This document shows, one piece after another, positions 1-7,687 of a stretch of DNA of 42,148 nt; the first letter of the stretch is position 1, and each line of letters begins with the position of its first letter. The notes under the pieces are model-generated. The model worked only from the letters and a program-made list of their open reading frames with translations. It made no database searches and had not been told where the DNA came from. A program made the position numbers and the translations under genes. The stretch is from Candidatus Zixiibacteriota bacterium (GTDB lineage: Bacteria; Zixibacteria; MSB-5A5; RBG-16-43-9), in assembly GCA_030692925.1 (NCBI GenBank), contig JAUYBY010000110.1:1-42148 (forward strand), in the 5' to 3' direction.

Positions 1-177
1 AATATACTTGGGCAGAAGGTGCGAACTTTGGTAGATGAGGATAAACTACCGGGTAGTTATCAGGTTATCTGGGATGGGAAAGATGAAGGGGGTAAAGAAG
101 TCAGCAGTGGAGTCTACTTCTATGTTATTAAGGTCCAGGGCCTTATCCAGACGAGGAAAATGACGCTATTAAGGTGA
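1..177 (+). CDS. C-terminal end of secreted protein with FlgD-Ig/T9SS-like sorting tail (partial)
   Basis: Frame 1 is open from the window edge to a TGA at 175-177 and gives 58 residues. They read like the final Ig-like domain of FlgD-like or T9SS type A C-terminal modules: a GQKVRTLVDEDKLPG strand-turn, then YQVIWDGKDEGGKEVSSGVY, then a closing YFYVIKVQG...RKMTLLR strand. In families with this tail the domain ends large surface or secreted enzymes and serves in export or anchoring. The N-terminal part lies outside the window, so the main function cannot be told. The W-DG-DxxG-xxSSGVYFY pattern is the diagnostic part. No terminator immediately follows; a long palindrome at 421-460 may end the transcript. 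Confidence 0.8.
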   Translation, partial: NILGQKVRTLVDEDKLPGSYQVIWDGKDEGGKEVSSGVYFYVIKVQGLIQTRKMTLLR

Positions 178-373
178 GATTTTCTGATAGCCATCCAAAG
201 TGAAATAACCTAGTACCTGTTCAAAGGCGGTCCAGCTAAAATTGACAAGAACCGCTTTCTCAGGGCTTCGCCTTTTGTTGACCCCGTTCATAAGCCTTTA
301 GGAATCAGAACTCCTGGACCCTTTGGCGATCCCAACTGGAAAGGCCTTCATCCGTAAACTGAACCTGAAATAG

Positions 374-412
374 TTCGACAAGCTCACTATCCTGAGCAAA
401 GTCGAAGGATAG
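374..412. repeat. Dispersed nested hairpin
   Basis: Two interleaved inverted repeats: TTCGAC (374-379) with GTCGAA (401-406), and CTATCC (387-392) with GGATAG (407-412). Intergenic and non-coding in appearance. The stretch 178-370 before it shows nothing I can assign. Confidence 0.45.
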
Positions 413-420
413 AAATGGAT

Positions 421-460
421 AAAATCCCCTCGCCCCGACAAGTCGGGGCGGGGGGATTTT
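421..460. terminator. Long perfect-stem palindrome, probable bidirectional terminator
   Basis: A 40-base near-perfect palindrome: AAAATCCCC then CGCCCCGAC, a two-base loop, the complement, and GGGGATTTT running into TTATT. GC stem flanked by A-run and T-run makes it terminator-like in both directions, so it could serve the plus-strand gene ending at 177 and deoA ending at 715 on the minus strand. It is far from both, so the assignment is inference. Confidence 0.5.
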
Positions 461-478
461 TTATTCCCAATTACTCAA

Positions 479-677
479 GTAGAGCGACCCTTTTAGGGTC
501 GCATAATCTGCAAGTATTTAACGTCCTCACGGGAGTGAGGACGCTACGGAAGAACGAGACGCATGGCTATGCGTCTCTACGACATCTTAGGCGACTCTGT
601 CCTACAGTGCCTACGGTAGACGCCCAAATGGCGGGCTGGCTCGTAGTCTCCGTTATCAGGAAAAGGGTCGCGCTACG
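479..677. repeat. Cluster of GTAG-footed REP-like hairpins
   Basis: Contains at least three hairpins with unrelated stems. 479-502: GTAG then GCGACCC/GGGTCGC. 522-547: CGTCCTCA/TGAGGACG followed by CTAC. 556-580: GAGACGCAT/ATGCGTCTC followed by TAC. At 664-677 AGGGTCGCGCTACG repeats the first arm in opposite orientation. Between them (600-655) is a segment ending GTAGTCTCCG that recurs at 5883-5892. No gene is visible from 178 to 714. Confidence 0.7.
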
Positions 678-714
678 ATCTATAATTGAGGATTTTATTT
701 CAGATAAAAAGAAA

Positions 715-2049
715 TCAACCTGTAGGAAGTTCCCTGACCCCTTTCTCATCCACCAGGGACAGAACTTTCTTAAGTCTTTTGGCCTTCTGCCTGGTAATTC
801 TGAAAGCTTTTTTAATCCTTTGTTCAGCCTTTTTCCCTTTCTCAAAATCGTTTGCCAGGATTTTTGCCAGCTCCTCATTTTTCTTGACCGGATCGCCGAT
901 CTTTTTTCTTATAAAGATACCTACGTCCAGGTCTACATCAGAATCAAGCTTCTCCCTGCCTGCGCCTAACTCCACTGCCGCCAGTCCTATTTCTTTTGTG
1001 TCCATGGCATTGACGTATCCTTTCTCATCCGATTTAACGTCAATCTGATAATTCGTCTTGGGAAAAAGGGAATAATCATCTATTACAGCCGGGTCCCCTC
1101 CCTGCTGCAATACCAGTTGTTTAAATTTATCCAGACCTTCGCCATTTTCGATTTTCTCTAAAATCAGCTCTTTCCCCTTGCGAAAATTGTTCGCCTTACC
1201 TCCGAGAATCAGCATGAATGACCCTAAGGTTAAAGTTACTTCCAGGAGGTCCTCAGGCCCTTTTCCCTTCAGGGTATCTATCGCTTCGATAACCTCTACT
1301 GAATTCCCCACTGCATTTCCTAAAGGCTCGTTCATATCGGTGAGCAGAGCTATTGACCTTCTGCCTGCTTTTTTGCTTACCTTGATCAGGTTCCGGGCTA
1401 AAGCCAGAGCAGTCTCCTTTGATTGCATAAAAGCGCCACTCCCCATCTTCACGTCGAACACAAGCGCATCAGCACCTGAGGCAAGCTTTTTGCTCAGAAT
1501 GCTGGCAGTAATCAGAGGAATGGACGGGACTGTTCCGGTAACATCCCTTAAGGCATATATTTCTCTATCTGCTGGAGCTAAATCCTTTGTCTGCCCCATA
1601 ATCGAAACCTGATTATGTTTTAAGTTTTCTATGAATTCCTCTATGGAAAGACCAGTTTTGAAACCAGGTATGGATTCCAGCTTATCCAGGGTCCCGCCGG
1701 TGTGACCCAGACCTCTCCCTGAGACCATAGGTACAGTGACACCGCAGCAGGCAACCAGAGGAGCTAAAATCAAGGAGACCTTATCCCCTACTCCGCCGGT
1801 GCTGTGCTTGTCTACTTTTACGCCGGGAATAAACCCCAGTTCCAGGATCTTGCCTGAATTCAGCATGCACCAGGTGAGATTCTCTGTCTCCTCTAAATCC
1901 ATTCCCCGGATAAAGACTGCCATAAGAAAAGAAGACATCTGGTAATCAGGAACCGCTCCGGAAAGATAACCTGAGAGGATAAACTCGATCTCCTGGCGGG
2001 TCAGTTTTCCACCATCCCTTTTTCTGGCTATGATTTCAGATGTTATCAT
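715..2049 (-). CDS. deoA: Pyrimidine-nucleoside phosphorylase (thymidine phosphorylase family)
   Basis: Reversible phosphorolysis of thymidine, deoxyuridine or uridine to base plus (deoxy)ribose-1-phosphate, in the cytosol. The 444-aa length matches the family. The phosphate-binding KHSTGGVGDK segment is at 81-90 and the glycosyltransferase family 3 thymidine phosphorylase signature SGRGLGHTGGTLDKLE at 110-125; a DVKMGSGAFM loop follows near 199. The start has an AAGGGGA Shine-Dalgarno. It is last in the minus-strand series deoB-cdd-deoC-deoA, which together degrade deoxynucleosides to glyceraldehyde-3-phosphate and acetaldehyde. The uridine-accepting Pdp form and the thymidine-specific DeoA form cannot be separated by eye; the symbol is for the family. 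Confidence 0.93.
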   Translation of the reverse strand: MITSEIIARKRDGGKLTRQEIEFILSGYLSGAVPDYQMSSFLMAVFIRGMDLEETENLTWCMLNSGKILELGFIPGVKVDKHSTGGVGDKVSLILAPLVACCGVTVPMVSGRGLGHTGGTLDKLESIPGFKTGLSIEEFIENLKHNQVSIMGQTKDLAPADREIYALRDVTGTVPSIPLITASILSKKLASGADALVFDVKMGSGAFMQSKETALALARNLIKVSKKAGRRSIALLTDMNEPLGNAVGNSVEVIEAIDTLKGKGPEDLLEVTLTLGSFMLILGGKANNFRKGKELILEKIENGEGLDKFKQLVLQQGGDPAVIDDYSLFPKTNYQIDVKSDEKGYVNAMDTKEIGLAAVELGAGREKLDSDVDLDVGIFIRKKIGDPVKKNEELAKILANDFEKGKKAEQRIKKAFRITRQKAKRLKKVLSLVDEKGVRELPTG

Positions 2050-2114
2050 AAAGTCCCCTTTTGTTACAGAGGTTTAATCTGCCACTGGTCCTGATGTTTT
2101 AGGCCCTTAAGCTC

Positions 2115-2780
2115 CTATGCTCTTAGATACTCCTCCATTATCTTCAAGGATGCAGAGGTGCCTATCCTATTTGCACCAGCCCGAATAAGCTGTAAAGTTT
2201 TTTGATAATCCCTGATTAAGCCTGAGGCTTTGACTCCGAAATCTTTACCCACGGTCTTCCTCAGTAAAGCCACATCCTCAACTGTAGCTCCCCCAGGTCC
2301 CCAGCCAGTTGAGGTTTTGACAAAATGTGCTCCTGACTCTTTGACTATCTTGGCTCCCTTTATTTTTTCCTCTTGGGTCAGAAGCGCAGTTTCTAAGATC
2401 ACTTTGAGAATCTGACCCTTTCCTATTGCCTTCAAAATCAGCTTAACCTCTTCTTCTATAGACCTGTAATCTCCAGATCTCAACGCACCAACGTTGATGA
2501 CCATATCTATTTCGGCCGCACCATCTTTGCATCCCAACTTTGCTTCTTTAGCTTTCAGATCTGACCTGTTTGCGCCTAAGGGAAATCCAGATACGGAACA
2601 GACCTTTACCTTGGAGCCTTTGAGCTCTTGGGCAGCCAGTTTGACATAACAGGGGTTCACACAAACCGTGCAGAATCCATATTTTATTCCTTCCTGGCAA
2701 AGCCTTTTTATGTCCGCTGGCGTGGCTTCAGGTTTTAGGTTGGTATGATCTATCAAAGGTGCTAAATTTATTCGGGTCAT
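2115..2780 (-). CDS. deoC: Deoxyribose-phosphate aldolase
   Basis: Cleaves 2-deoxyribose-5-phosphate to glyceraldehyde-3-phosphate and acetaldehyde, a class I Schiff-base aldolase of TIM-barrel fold. The 221 aa match the short bacterial type. Visible catalytic parts: LIDHTNLKPEA at the N-terminus, IDMVINVGAL with Asp92, HFVKTSTGW with Schiff-base Lys155, and VKASG with proton-relay Lys184. The usual VKASGGIR reads VKASGLIR here, a single odd residue next to the relay lysine. It sits 65 bases downstream of deoA's start on the transcript's upstream side and 21 bases after cdd's stop, consistent with one operon. Confidence 0.95.
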   Translation of the reverse strand: MTRINLAPLIDHTNLKPEATPADIKRLCQEGIKYGFCTVCVNPCYVKLAAQELKGSKVKVCSVSGFPLGANRSDLKAKEAKLGCKDGAAEIDMVINVGALRSGDYRSIEEEVKLILKAIGKGQILKVILETALLTQEEKIKGAKIVKESGAHFVKTSTGWGPGGATVEDVALLRKTVGKDFGVKASGLIRDYQKTLQLIRAGANRIGTSASLKIMEEYLRA

Positions 2781-2801
2781 ATTCTTCTCTATTTGAGACT
2801 C

Positions 2802-3224
2802 CTATTTCTTTGTTTTCTTTTTTTCGTATTTAAAGGGGTAAGGCAATAGCTCTCTTAGGGTATATTTTCTCACTTTCCCTTTCAAGTTTACAGATAGGAC
2901 CTCAAGCTGGGGCGCAAATTCAAATAAAGCCTGCCGACAGATCCCGCAGGGAGTAACCGGTTCTGCTCCCGGAGCAACAATAGCGATTTTTTTGAAATCT
3001 TTTTCTCCGTCGCTGACAGCCTTATACAGGGCGAGTCTTTCAGCACATACAGTCTGACCGAAAGAGGAATTCTCCAGATTGGCTCCGGTATAGACTTTTC
3101 CGCTTCTTGCTAACAAGGCTGCTCCCACTTTGAAATTAGAATAAGGGGCATAGGAGTTTTTCCTGGTTTTCTTAGCCTCCAGAACAAGCTTTCTGTCCTC
3201 CGCTGAGGATTTCTTATCGGTCAT
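2802..3224 (-). CDS. cdd: Cytidine deaminase
   Basis: Zinc-dependent hydrolytic deamination of cytidine/deoxycytidine to uridine/deoxyuridine, feeding the phosphorylase. From the start chosen, zinc ligands are Cys60 with catalytic Glu62 (TVCAERL) and Cys93/Cys96 (TPCGICRQ); [16 protein letters not shown] is the substrate loop. A longer frame to 3284 exists, but the ATG at 3222-3224 has GGAGAG eight bases upstream and gives 140 aa, the usual homotetramer size. It overlaps the 3' end of deoB by 11 bases, indicating translational coupling. The tail ends in a lysine-rich run (KYEKKKTKK). Confidence 0.94.
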   Translation of the reverse strand: MTDKKSSAEDRKLVLEAKKTRKNSYAPYSNFKVGAALLARSGKVYTGANLENSSFGQTVCAERLALYKAVSDGEKDFKKIAIVAPGAEPVTPCGICRQALFEFAPQLEVLSVNLKGKVRKYTLRELLPYPFKYEKKKTKK

Positions 3225-4395
3225 GGATTTCTCTCCACAAACTCTCCCCTTTGCCAGTTCCCTGCACTCCAAATATATCCGCAAGGGTAGCTGAGATATC
3301 AGAAAAACTTATCCTGGTTCCCAGATCCACCCTTTTTTTTAACTTCTTACCAAAAATCAAAAGTGGAACATACTCCCTCGAGTGGTCCGTGCTCGGAGTG
3401 GTAGGATCGCATCCGTGGTCCGCAGTTATTATGAGTACGTCATAGGTTTGTAATAGATCCAGAACTTCCTCCAGTCTTCTATCGAAATCCTCCAATCCTT
3501 TTGCAAACCCCTGAATGTCATTCCTGTGCCCCCAGACCATATCGAAATCAACCAGGTTGATAAAGATTAAACCTTCCTTCTCTTCCTTTATTGTTTGTAT
3601 GAGCTTATCCATAGCATCCTGATTATCCCTAGTGTGAATCGATCGTGAAATTCCTCGTCCAGCAAAAAGGTCATTTATTTTCCCTATTCCGATGATCTTG
3701 ATTCCTTTACTTTGAAGGATCTCCAGAATCGTTTTCTCTGGAGGAGGAAGTGAAAAATCTTTTCTTCCGTCTGTCCTTTTAAAAGACCCTGGTTTTCCGA
3801 CAAAAGGTCGGGCGATGACCCTGGCAACCGCATTTTCTCCTGTAAGAAGTTCTCTTGCTATCTGACAGATCTCATACAATCTTGGCACGGGGATTTTCTC
3901 CTCGTGCGCGGCTATCTGAAAAACGCTGTCAGCCGAGGTGTACACGATCGGCTTACTAGTTCTGAGATGTTCCTCACCTAATTCTTTAATGATCTCAGTT
4001 CCTGAAGCCGGTTTATTTCCCAGAACTTCTATGCCGATTGCTTTCTCGAATCTTTTTATCAGCTCATCTGGAAATCCATTTGGATAGACCGGAAAAGGCT
4101 TTTTCAAGATGACCCCTGCCATTTCCCAGTGTCCCGTGGTGCTGTCTTTTCCAGGTGACACCTCAGCCATTTTTCCATATGAGGCTAATGGTTTATCCTG
4201 AGGCTCAACTCCTGAGATAGACGCAATATTCCCCAGCCCCAACCTTTGTAAATTAGGGAGATGTAATCCGTCTACCGCTTTAGCCGTATTACTCAAGGTG
4301 TTAGAGCCCTGATCACCATATTTGAAGGCATCCGGAAGTTCACCCACCCCGCAGGAATCAAGCACAATCAGGACTACCCTCTTAATTTCTTTCAC
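3214..4395 (-). CDS. deoB: Phosphopentomutase
   Basis: Interconverts (deoxy)ribose-1-phosphate and -5-phosphate, linking the phosphorylase to DeoC. Alkaline-phosphatase superfamily, 393 aa, normal length. Metal site: [12 protein letters not shown] with Asp13; [14 protein letters not shown]; and [18 protein letters not shown] supplying Asp and His ligands. The phosphothreonine nucleophile lies in [10 protein letters not shown] (83-92). The gene is first in the minus-strand operon and its stop overlaps cdd. Upstream (4396-4571) lie two palindromic repeats and no obvious promoter consensus. Confidence 0.95.
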   Translation of the reverse strand: MKEIKRVVLIVLDSCGVGELPDAFKYGDQGSNTLSNTAKAVDGLHLPNLQRLGLGNIASISGVEPQDKPLASYGKMAEVSPGKDSTTGHWEMAGVILKKPFPVYPNGFPDELIKRFEKAIGIEVLGNKPASGTEIIKELGEEHLRTSKPIVYTSADSVFQIAAHEEKIPVPRLYEICQIARELLTGENAVARVIARPFVGKPGSFKRTDGRKDFSLPPPEKTILEILQSKGIKIIGIGKINDLFAGRGISRSIHTRDNQDAMDKLIQTIKEEKEGLIFINLVDFDMVWGHRNDIQGFAKGLEDFDRRLEEVLDLLQTYDVLIITADHGCDPTTPSTDHSREYVPLLIFGKKLKKRVDLGTRISFSDISATLADIFGVQGTGKGESLWREIHDR

Positions 4396-4423
4396 GTCAA
4401 ATATTTCTCATTATCTGTATTGC

Positions 4424-4554
4424 GTCATTGCGAGCTCCGATTCATCGGAGCGAAGTAATCCCTTTCCTCCGCCAGAGGCAGATTGCTTCGTCGTCCAAAT
4501 GGACTCCTCGCGATGACACTCAAAATGCAAGAGACGCATGCTATGCGTCTCTAC
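4424..4554. repeat. GTCATTGCGAG-type long palindrome plus GTAG-type hairpin
   Basis: 4424-4517 starts GTCATTGCGAG and ends CTCGCGATGAC, with inner arms GATTGCTTCGTC and GCGAAGTAATCC, the same modular type as 6405-6493 and 16738-16805. 4531-4554 is GAGACGCAT/ATGCGTCTC plus CTAC, the same stem as 556-580 and, imperfectly, 7063-7089. Confidence 0.7.
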
Positions 4555-4571
4555 ATTTTTTCAAGTGCGAT

Positions 4572-5240
4572 TCATTTCAAGAATTTCCAGGTTTGCAGAA
4601 TTCTGGAGAATTCATCTTCATCCGTTGAGAAATACTCGCTTTCATCAGTGAACTGGATCAGATACAGGTTAATCCCTTTTTTCAGAACCACCACCTCTCC
4701 TAAGAAATAGTCTTCCTTGGTCACAGCGGTGGTTCCCTCTGGTCCGTATCGCGCTGAAGGATCAATTACCTGTCTTAGATAGCTCTTCTTGTAGCCGTAT
4801 ATTTTCCCCTTTATACTGTCCAAAGCAATATCTTTGGTCTTGATCAACTCGTATGAGGCTATAGCATCCAGTTTCATTAGATATTCATCTTTATTCCTGA
4901 AAGTACCTTTCCCTTGTATCAAAGAATTCTCGATCTCCGGCAAAGAAAGAGAGGTGGTATCTGCGCAGATGATTATTGTCGGGATGAGCCTTTCTTCCTC
5001 GAACATGGTAGAAGCTTTATTTGCCTGATAGTTCTTCTTGGTTATGGTGCTTCTCACCAATGAAGGCTCTTTTTCTAATTGTATTTTCCAGTTAGATAAA
5101 ACCCTTAGCTCATACCCGTACTTTGCATCTATCAGAGTATCCTTTTCTATCCTGCCGGTTTTCTCTTGTTTTGCCGACGTGGATTGAACCATTAAGAGGA
5201 AGATAAAAGCAACTGAGATAAATGAAACTACCTTTCTCAT
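4572..5240 (-). CDS. Secreted protein of unknown function
   Basis: 222 aa, not recognised. Residues 1-23 form a signal peptide: basic MRK, hydrophobic core, then STSAKQ as a likely cleavage region, with no lipobox. The mature part starts with KYGYELRVLSNWKI, which resembles the opening of PsbP/DUF1795-like folds, and is a mixed alpha/beta sequence with charged stretches. No catalytic motif is visible. The start is well supported by AAGGAGG. It is transcribed away from the DUF2089-type regulator at 5467 across an AT-rich divergent region. A periplasmic or outer-surface location is inferred from the signal peptide only. Confidence 0.75.
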   Translation of the reverse strand: MRKVVSFISVAFIFLLMVQSTSAKQEKTGRIEKDTLIDAKYGYELRVLSNWKIQLEKEPSLVRSTITKKNYQANKASTMFEEERLIPTIIICADTTSLSLPEIENSLIQGKGTFRNKDEYLMKLDAIASYELIKTKDIALDSIKGKIYGYKKSYLRQVIDPSARYGPEGTTAVTKEDYFLGEVVVLKKGINLYLIQFTDESEYFSTDEDEFSRILQTWKFLK

Positions 5241-5370
5241 CTTTCCTCCTTTGTTGGATTACTAAATATATGCAGATCTCTCTTCTTAAAGCAAATACTT
5301 TCTTTAGAGTTCTAAAGTTTCAAAAATAATGTACTTAAGCCTAAAAAGAAGATTTTCAAAGACTTACTTC

Positions 5371-5455
5371 AACTTATTTAAGCCTATAATCAATTTTATT
5401 AATTTTTAATAAGATTTTTCTTGATTTATTTAATTAATCTATTAACTTATTTAAG
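5371..5455 (+). promoter_or_regulatory. Candidate promoter and operator pair upstream of the DUF2089-type regulator
   Basis: A consensus -10 box TATAAT lies at 5385-5390; no good -35 is visible. The 12-mer AACTTATTTAAG occurs exactly twice, at 5371-5382 just upstream of the -10 and at 5444-5455 at the gene start. A related CTTAAG lies at 5334-5339. Sites covering a promoter and a start are where an autoregulator would bind; this is inference. Confidence 0.4.
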
Positions 5456-5466
5456 TGAAAAACAAA

Positions 5467-5826
5467 ATGATGAACGAATGCCCATTTTGTAAGTCCGAGT
5501 TAAAAATCTCGGAACTTACCTGCTCTAAATGCGGAACCATCTTAAGAGGAGATTTTAGAGGATGTGATTTCTGCAAGTTGGCGGAGGAAGATTTAAATTT
5601 TATTAAGGTTTTTTTGAAGTCTCATGGAAGTATTAAAGAGGTAGAAAAGGAATTAGGAATCTCCTATCCGACAGTTAAGAATCGTTTGAATCAGATCATT
5701 TCGAGTCTGGGAATAGAGACAAAAGGATCACTTAATAAGGAGGAGAGACTGGAGATTTTAGGAAGGTTAGAAAAGGGTGAACTGACTTTGCAACAAACCC
5801 TTTCTCTTTTGGAAGGGAAGAAGTAG
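5467..5826 (+). CDS. DUF2089-type zinc-ribbon/HTH protein
   Basis: About 119 aa in three parts. A zinc ribbon (CPFCKSELK...CSKCGTILRG, then CDFCKL) is followed by a helix-turn-helix with KEVEKELGISYPTVKNRLNQI, then a C-terminal SHOCT-like stretch ERLEILGRLEKGELTLQQTLSLLE. This order is that of DUF2089 proteins, presumed DNA-binding regulators. Start is uncertain: a GTG at 5455 adds four residues, ATG at 5467 and 5470 are alternatives, and none has a clear Shine-Dalgarno, so translation may be weak or leaderless. The partner gene at 6019 begins with a motif like this protein's C-terminus. Confidence 0.85.
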   Translation: MMNECPFCKSELKISELTCSKCGTILRGDFRGCDFCKLAEEDLNFIKVFLKSHGSIKEVEKELGISYPTVKNRLNQIISSLGIETKGSLNKEERLEILGRLEKGELTLQQTLSLLEGKK

Positions 5827-5851
5827 AAAATTTGTCAGAAAAATGTGGGGT

Positions 5852-5988
5852 GCAAACCTTTCCTACGGTGGCTACGCCAGACGTAGTCTCCGTTTCTCGG
5901 ATAGGTTTGCCATAGGATTTACCTAAGCAACTACAGGTAAAGCTAAAGTCTTCGCCAGGATCCTGTGGACAAGACCTTGAGGCTTTAC
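5852..5988. repeat. Two dispersed inverted repeats
   Basis: GCAAACCT (5852-5859) pairs with AGGTTTGC (5903-5910), enclosing GGTGGCTACGCCAGACGTAG, a segment also echoed at 600-652 and 28373-28383. GTAAAGCTAAAGTCTT (5937-5952) pairs with AAGACCTTGAGGCTTTAC (5971-5988), the same family as 37268-37336. They separate the DUF2089-type gene from its SHOCT-like neighbour. Confidence 0.55.
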
Positions 5989-6018
5989 ACTCCACAGGTA
6001 AACTATTCAGGAGGATTT

Positions 6019-6393
6019 ATGAGAGAAGAAACAATGAAGATTTTAAAGATGGTCGAAGACAAAAAGATTTCCGCAGAGGAAGCAGCTAAGCTCTTAGAAG
6101 CTCTGGAGCGCTCAAGTGGAAAAGAGGAACCTTCGCAGGAGAAATATGGAAAGACTTTGAGGATAAAAGTTTTCGAAGGCGACCTTTCCAAGCCAAAGGT
6201 GAATGTCAATATCCCTCTCACCATAGTCAAATTCATTGGAAAGCTGATGCCGGACAGGGTGAAAACCAAATTAGATGAGCATAAAGTAAGTTTCGAGCAG
6301 ATTATGGAGATGGTAGAAAAAGGAGAAACGGGGAAATTAGTGGAGGTAGAGGATACAGAGGAAAACGAAAGGGTGGAGATTTATATTGAATAG
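6019..6393 (+). CDS. SHOCT-like/YvlB N-terminal domain protein
   Basis: 124 aa. The N-terminus EETMKILKMVEDKKISAEEAAKLLEALE is the short amphipathic SHOCT-like module found at the start of YvlB/DUF4097-type proteins and at the end of DUF2089 proteins. The rest (KTLRIKVFEGD...VNVNIPLTIVKFIGKLMP) is a short strand-rich segment, much shorter than a full DUF4097 adhesin-like domain. The frame is open upstream to 5965, but GGAGG at 6010-6014 fixes the ATG at 6019; the upstream codons lie in a repeat. Probably co-transcribed with the regulator, whose own tail carries a similar motif, so interaction or shared control is plausible. Confidence 0.75.
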   Translation: MREETMKILKMVEDKKISAEEAAKLLEALERSSGKEEPSQEKYGKTLRIKVFEGDLSKPKVNVNIPLTIVKFIGKLMPDRVKTKLDEHKVSFEQIMEMVEKGETGKLVEVEDTEENERVEIYIE

Positions 6394-6404
6394 TTTCTTG
6401 AACT

Positions 6405-6565
6405 GTCATTGCGAGCCCGCCGTAGGCGAGACGAAGCAATCCGTTTACTTTAATGGGATTGCTTCGTCGGTCAAATGACCTCCTCACAATAACAACCCAG
6501 AACAGTAGGGGCGTATCGCAATACACCCCTACAATTTTCTTCCGTCGGGGCAGGGGACCCGACGG
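6405..6565. repeat. Three palindromes between convergent genes
   Basis: 6405-6493: GTCATTGCGAG at the start, inner arms GACGAAGCAATCC/GGATTGCTTCGTC, end CCTCACAATAAC. 6505-6532: GTAGGGGCGTAT and ATACACCCCTAC, GTAG-footed. 6542-6565: CCGTCGGG/CCCGACGG. They lie between the SHOCT-like gene and the ABM-like gene, whose 3' ends face each other. Confidence 0.7.
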
Positions 6566-6651
6566 CCACATTAAAAGCTTCGTTACCTTCCATAGCTTTC
6601 TTCAAAAAAAACGACACCCGATTACTTCTCAGAAATAAATTTCTATCTATT

Positions 6652-6960
6652 CTAAGGCGAAGCTAAAACTTCATAATGTTTGACATTGGGCTCAAGCTCA
6701 AGCAGGAATTCTTTATCTCTAGGATAATAATATACTGCTTTTTCTATATCATCACCTGCGAATTTTCTAATCGCCTCAAATGAGTCCCATAGAGAAATCA
6801 AAAGGAATTCTGCTTGTCCGTTTCTTATGCGTCTTAAGACATAAACTCCACGATTTCCTTCAGTAGAACGATAACCCTTCACTCCTGTTTCCATTATGTA
6901 ATTAAAGTATTCATCCCCTTTTGATTCAAGGGTGACCCCATGCCAGATCCTTGCAATCAT
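6652..6960 (-). CDS. ABM (antibiotic biosynthesis monooxygenase)-like ferredoxin-fold protein
   Basis: 102 aa. MIARIWHGVTLESKGDEYFNYI...VKGYRSTEGNRGVYVLRR...AEFLLISLWDSFEAIRKFAG is the small dimeric alpha-beta barrel pattern of ABM/DUF4286-like proteins: a long strand, helix, strand with W, then SLWDSFEAI before the last helix. Members include monooxygenases and many proteins of unknown role, so no reaction is claimed. A longer frame to 6993 exists, but AAGGAG lies upstream of the ATG at 6958-6960. It stands alone on the minus strand, with hairpins on both sides. Confidence 0.75.
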   Translation of the reverse strand: MIARIWHGVTLESKGDEYFNYIMETGVKGYRSTEGNRGVYVLRRIRNGQAEFLLISLWDSFEAIRKFAGDDIEKAVYYYPRDKEFLLELEPNVKHYEVLASP

Positions 6961-7006
6961 AACATTTCTCCTTATTATTGAATATCGATTCACTGAATTA
7001 TTTATT

Positions 7007-7089
7007 GTAGGGGCAATTCATGTCCATTTGGATCCATCTGGAAATTGCCCCTACTTAAAGCAGTAGAGACGCATGCAATGCGGCTCTAC
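7007..7089. repeat. Two GTAG-footed hairpins
   Basis: 7007-7054: GTAGGGGCAATT ... AATTGCCCCTAC around a 24-base loop. 7063-7089: GTAGAGACGCAT ... ATGCGGCTCTAC, an imperfect copy of the 556-580 and 4531-4554 stem. Both carry GTAG on one side and CTAC on the other. Confidence 0.75.
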
Positions 7090-7093
7090 AAGC

Positions 7094-7627
7094 TTATCCT
7101 CTCATGAATTTTACAAACATCCTTCCGTACGACAAAACTGTCATCAAAAGAACCGCCACCCCAATCCCCAGAAAAATCTTTTTTATCGAGTTGAGTTCTA
7201 AAATATAAAACAGGACTACACCACCCCAGACTAAAGCATTGAGTTTGCCCCAGAAAGCAGACACCGGGACAATCTTCCTTTTTTTGATGACAAATAACCC
7301 TGCCAGAAGCATAAGCGCTTCCTTAACAATCACCAGGATGCAAGCCCATAGCGGAAACCCCCTGTACAAAGTGGCATAAACTATAAAAATCCCGATCCCT
7401 AATTTATCCACAAAAGGGTCTAGTATCTTGCCTAAATCCGAAACCTTATTAAGAGTCCGGGCTAAAAAACCATCTAAGAGGTCTGTGGTGACTGCCAGAC
7501 CCATAAAGATAACAGCAGGAATTAAATCCTCTTTTTTTAAAAAATAAAATATAAAAGGGTAAGTAAAAAGCCTTAAGATAGTAAGCAGATTGGGAATTAA
7601 GAATAAATCAGTTTTTTTAATCTCCAT
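7094..7627 (-). CDS. CDP-alcohol phosphatidyltransferase (PgsA-like)
   Basis: 177-aa polytopic membrane enzyme. The family signature is complete: Asp49, Asp52-Gly53, Ala56-Arg57, Gly66, Asp70, Asp74 (TDLLDGFLARTLNKVSDLG then KILDPFVDK). About six hydrophobic segments surround it. Such enzymes transfer a phosphatidyl group from CDP-diacylglycerol to an alcohol; the size, N-terminal IPNLLTILRL and VSAFWGKLNA later on fit phosphatidylglycerophosphate synthase, but phosphatidylinositol-type acceptors are not excluded. No clear Shine-Dalgarno; the region just upstream is a perfect palindrome. Downstream of recN on the same strand. Confidence 0.88.
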   Translation of the reverse strand: MEIKKTDLFLIPNLLTILRLFTYPFIFYFLKKEDLIPAVIFMGLAVTTDLLDGFLARTLNKVSDLGKILDPFVDKLGIGIFIVYATLYRGFPLWACILVIVKEALMLLAGLFVIKKRKIVPVSAFWGKLNALVWGGVVLFYILELNSIKKIFLGIGVAVLLMTVLSYGRMFVKFMRG

Positions 7628-7648
7628 CCGATTCGTTTGGATTAAAAC

Positions 7649-7676
7649 GTAGGGGCACGGCGCGCCGTGCCCCTAC
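7649..7676. repeat. Perfect 28-base GTAG-footed palindrome
   Basis: GTAGGGGCACGGCG followed exactly by its reverse complement, ending CCCCTAC, with no loop. It lies between recN's stop (7688) and the start of the phosphatidyltransferase (7627), directly upstream of that start. Confidence 0.8.
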
Positions 7677-7687
7677 AAAAAAATCTG

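Noticed and set aside
479-580. Possible CRISPR or tRNA-like structure from regularly placed hairpins
   Set aside because: Stems differ, spacers are not of uniform length, and no cloverleaf or TTCGAATCC-type arm exists; no tRNA found anywhere in the window.
415-1048. Plus-strand frames over the deoA 3' end and the repeat cluster
   Set aside because: They shadow deoA on the other strand or translate palindromes; no ribosome site.
3225-3284. Extended N-terminus for cytidine deaminase
   Set aside because: Lies deep in deoB; the inner ATG has a good Shine-Dalgarno and gives the standard length.
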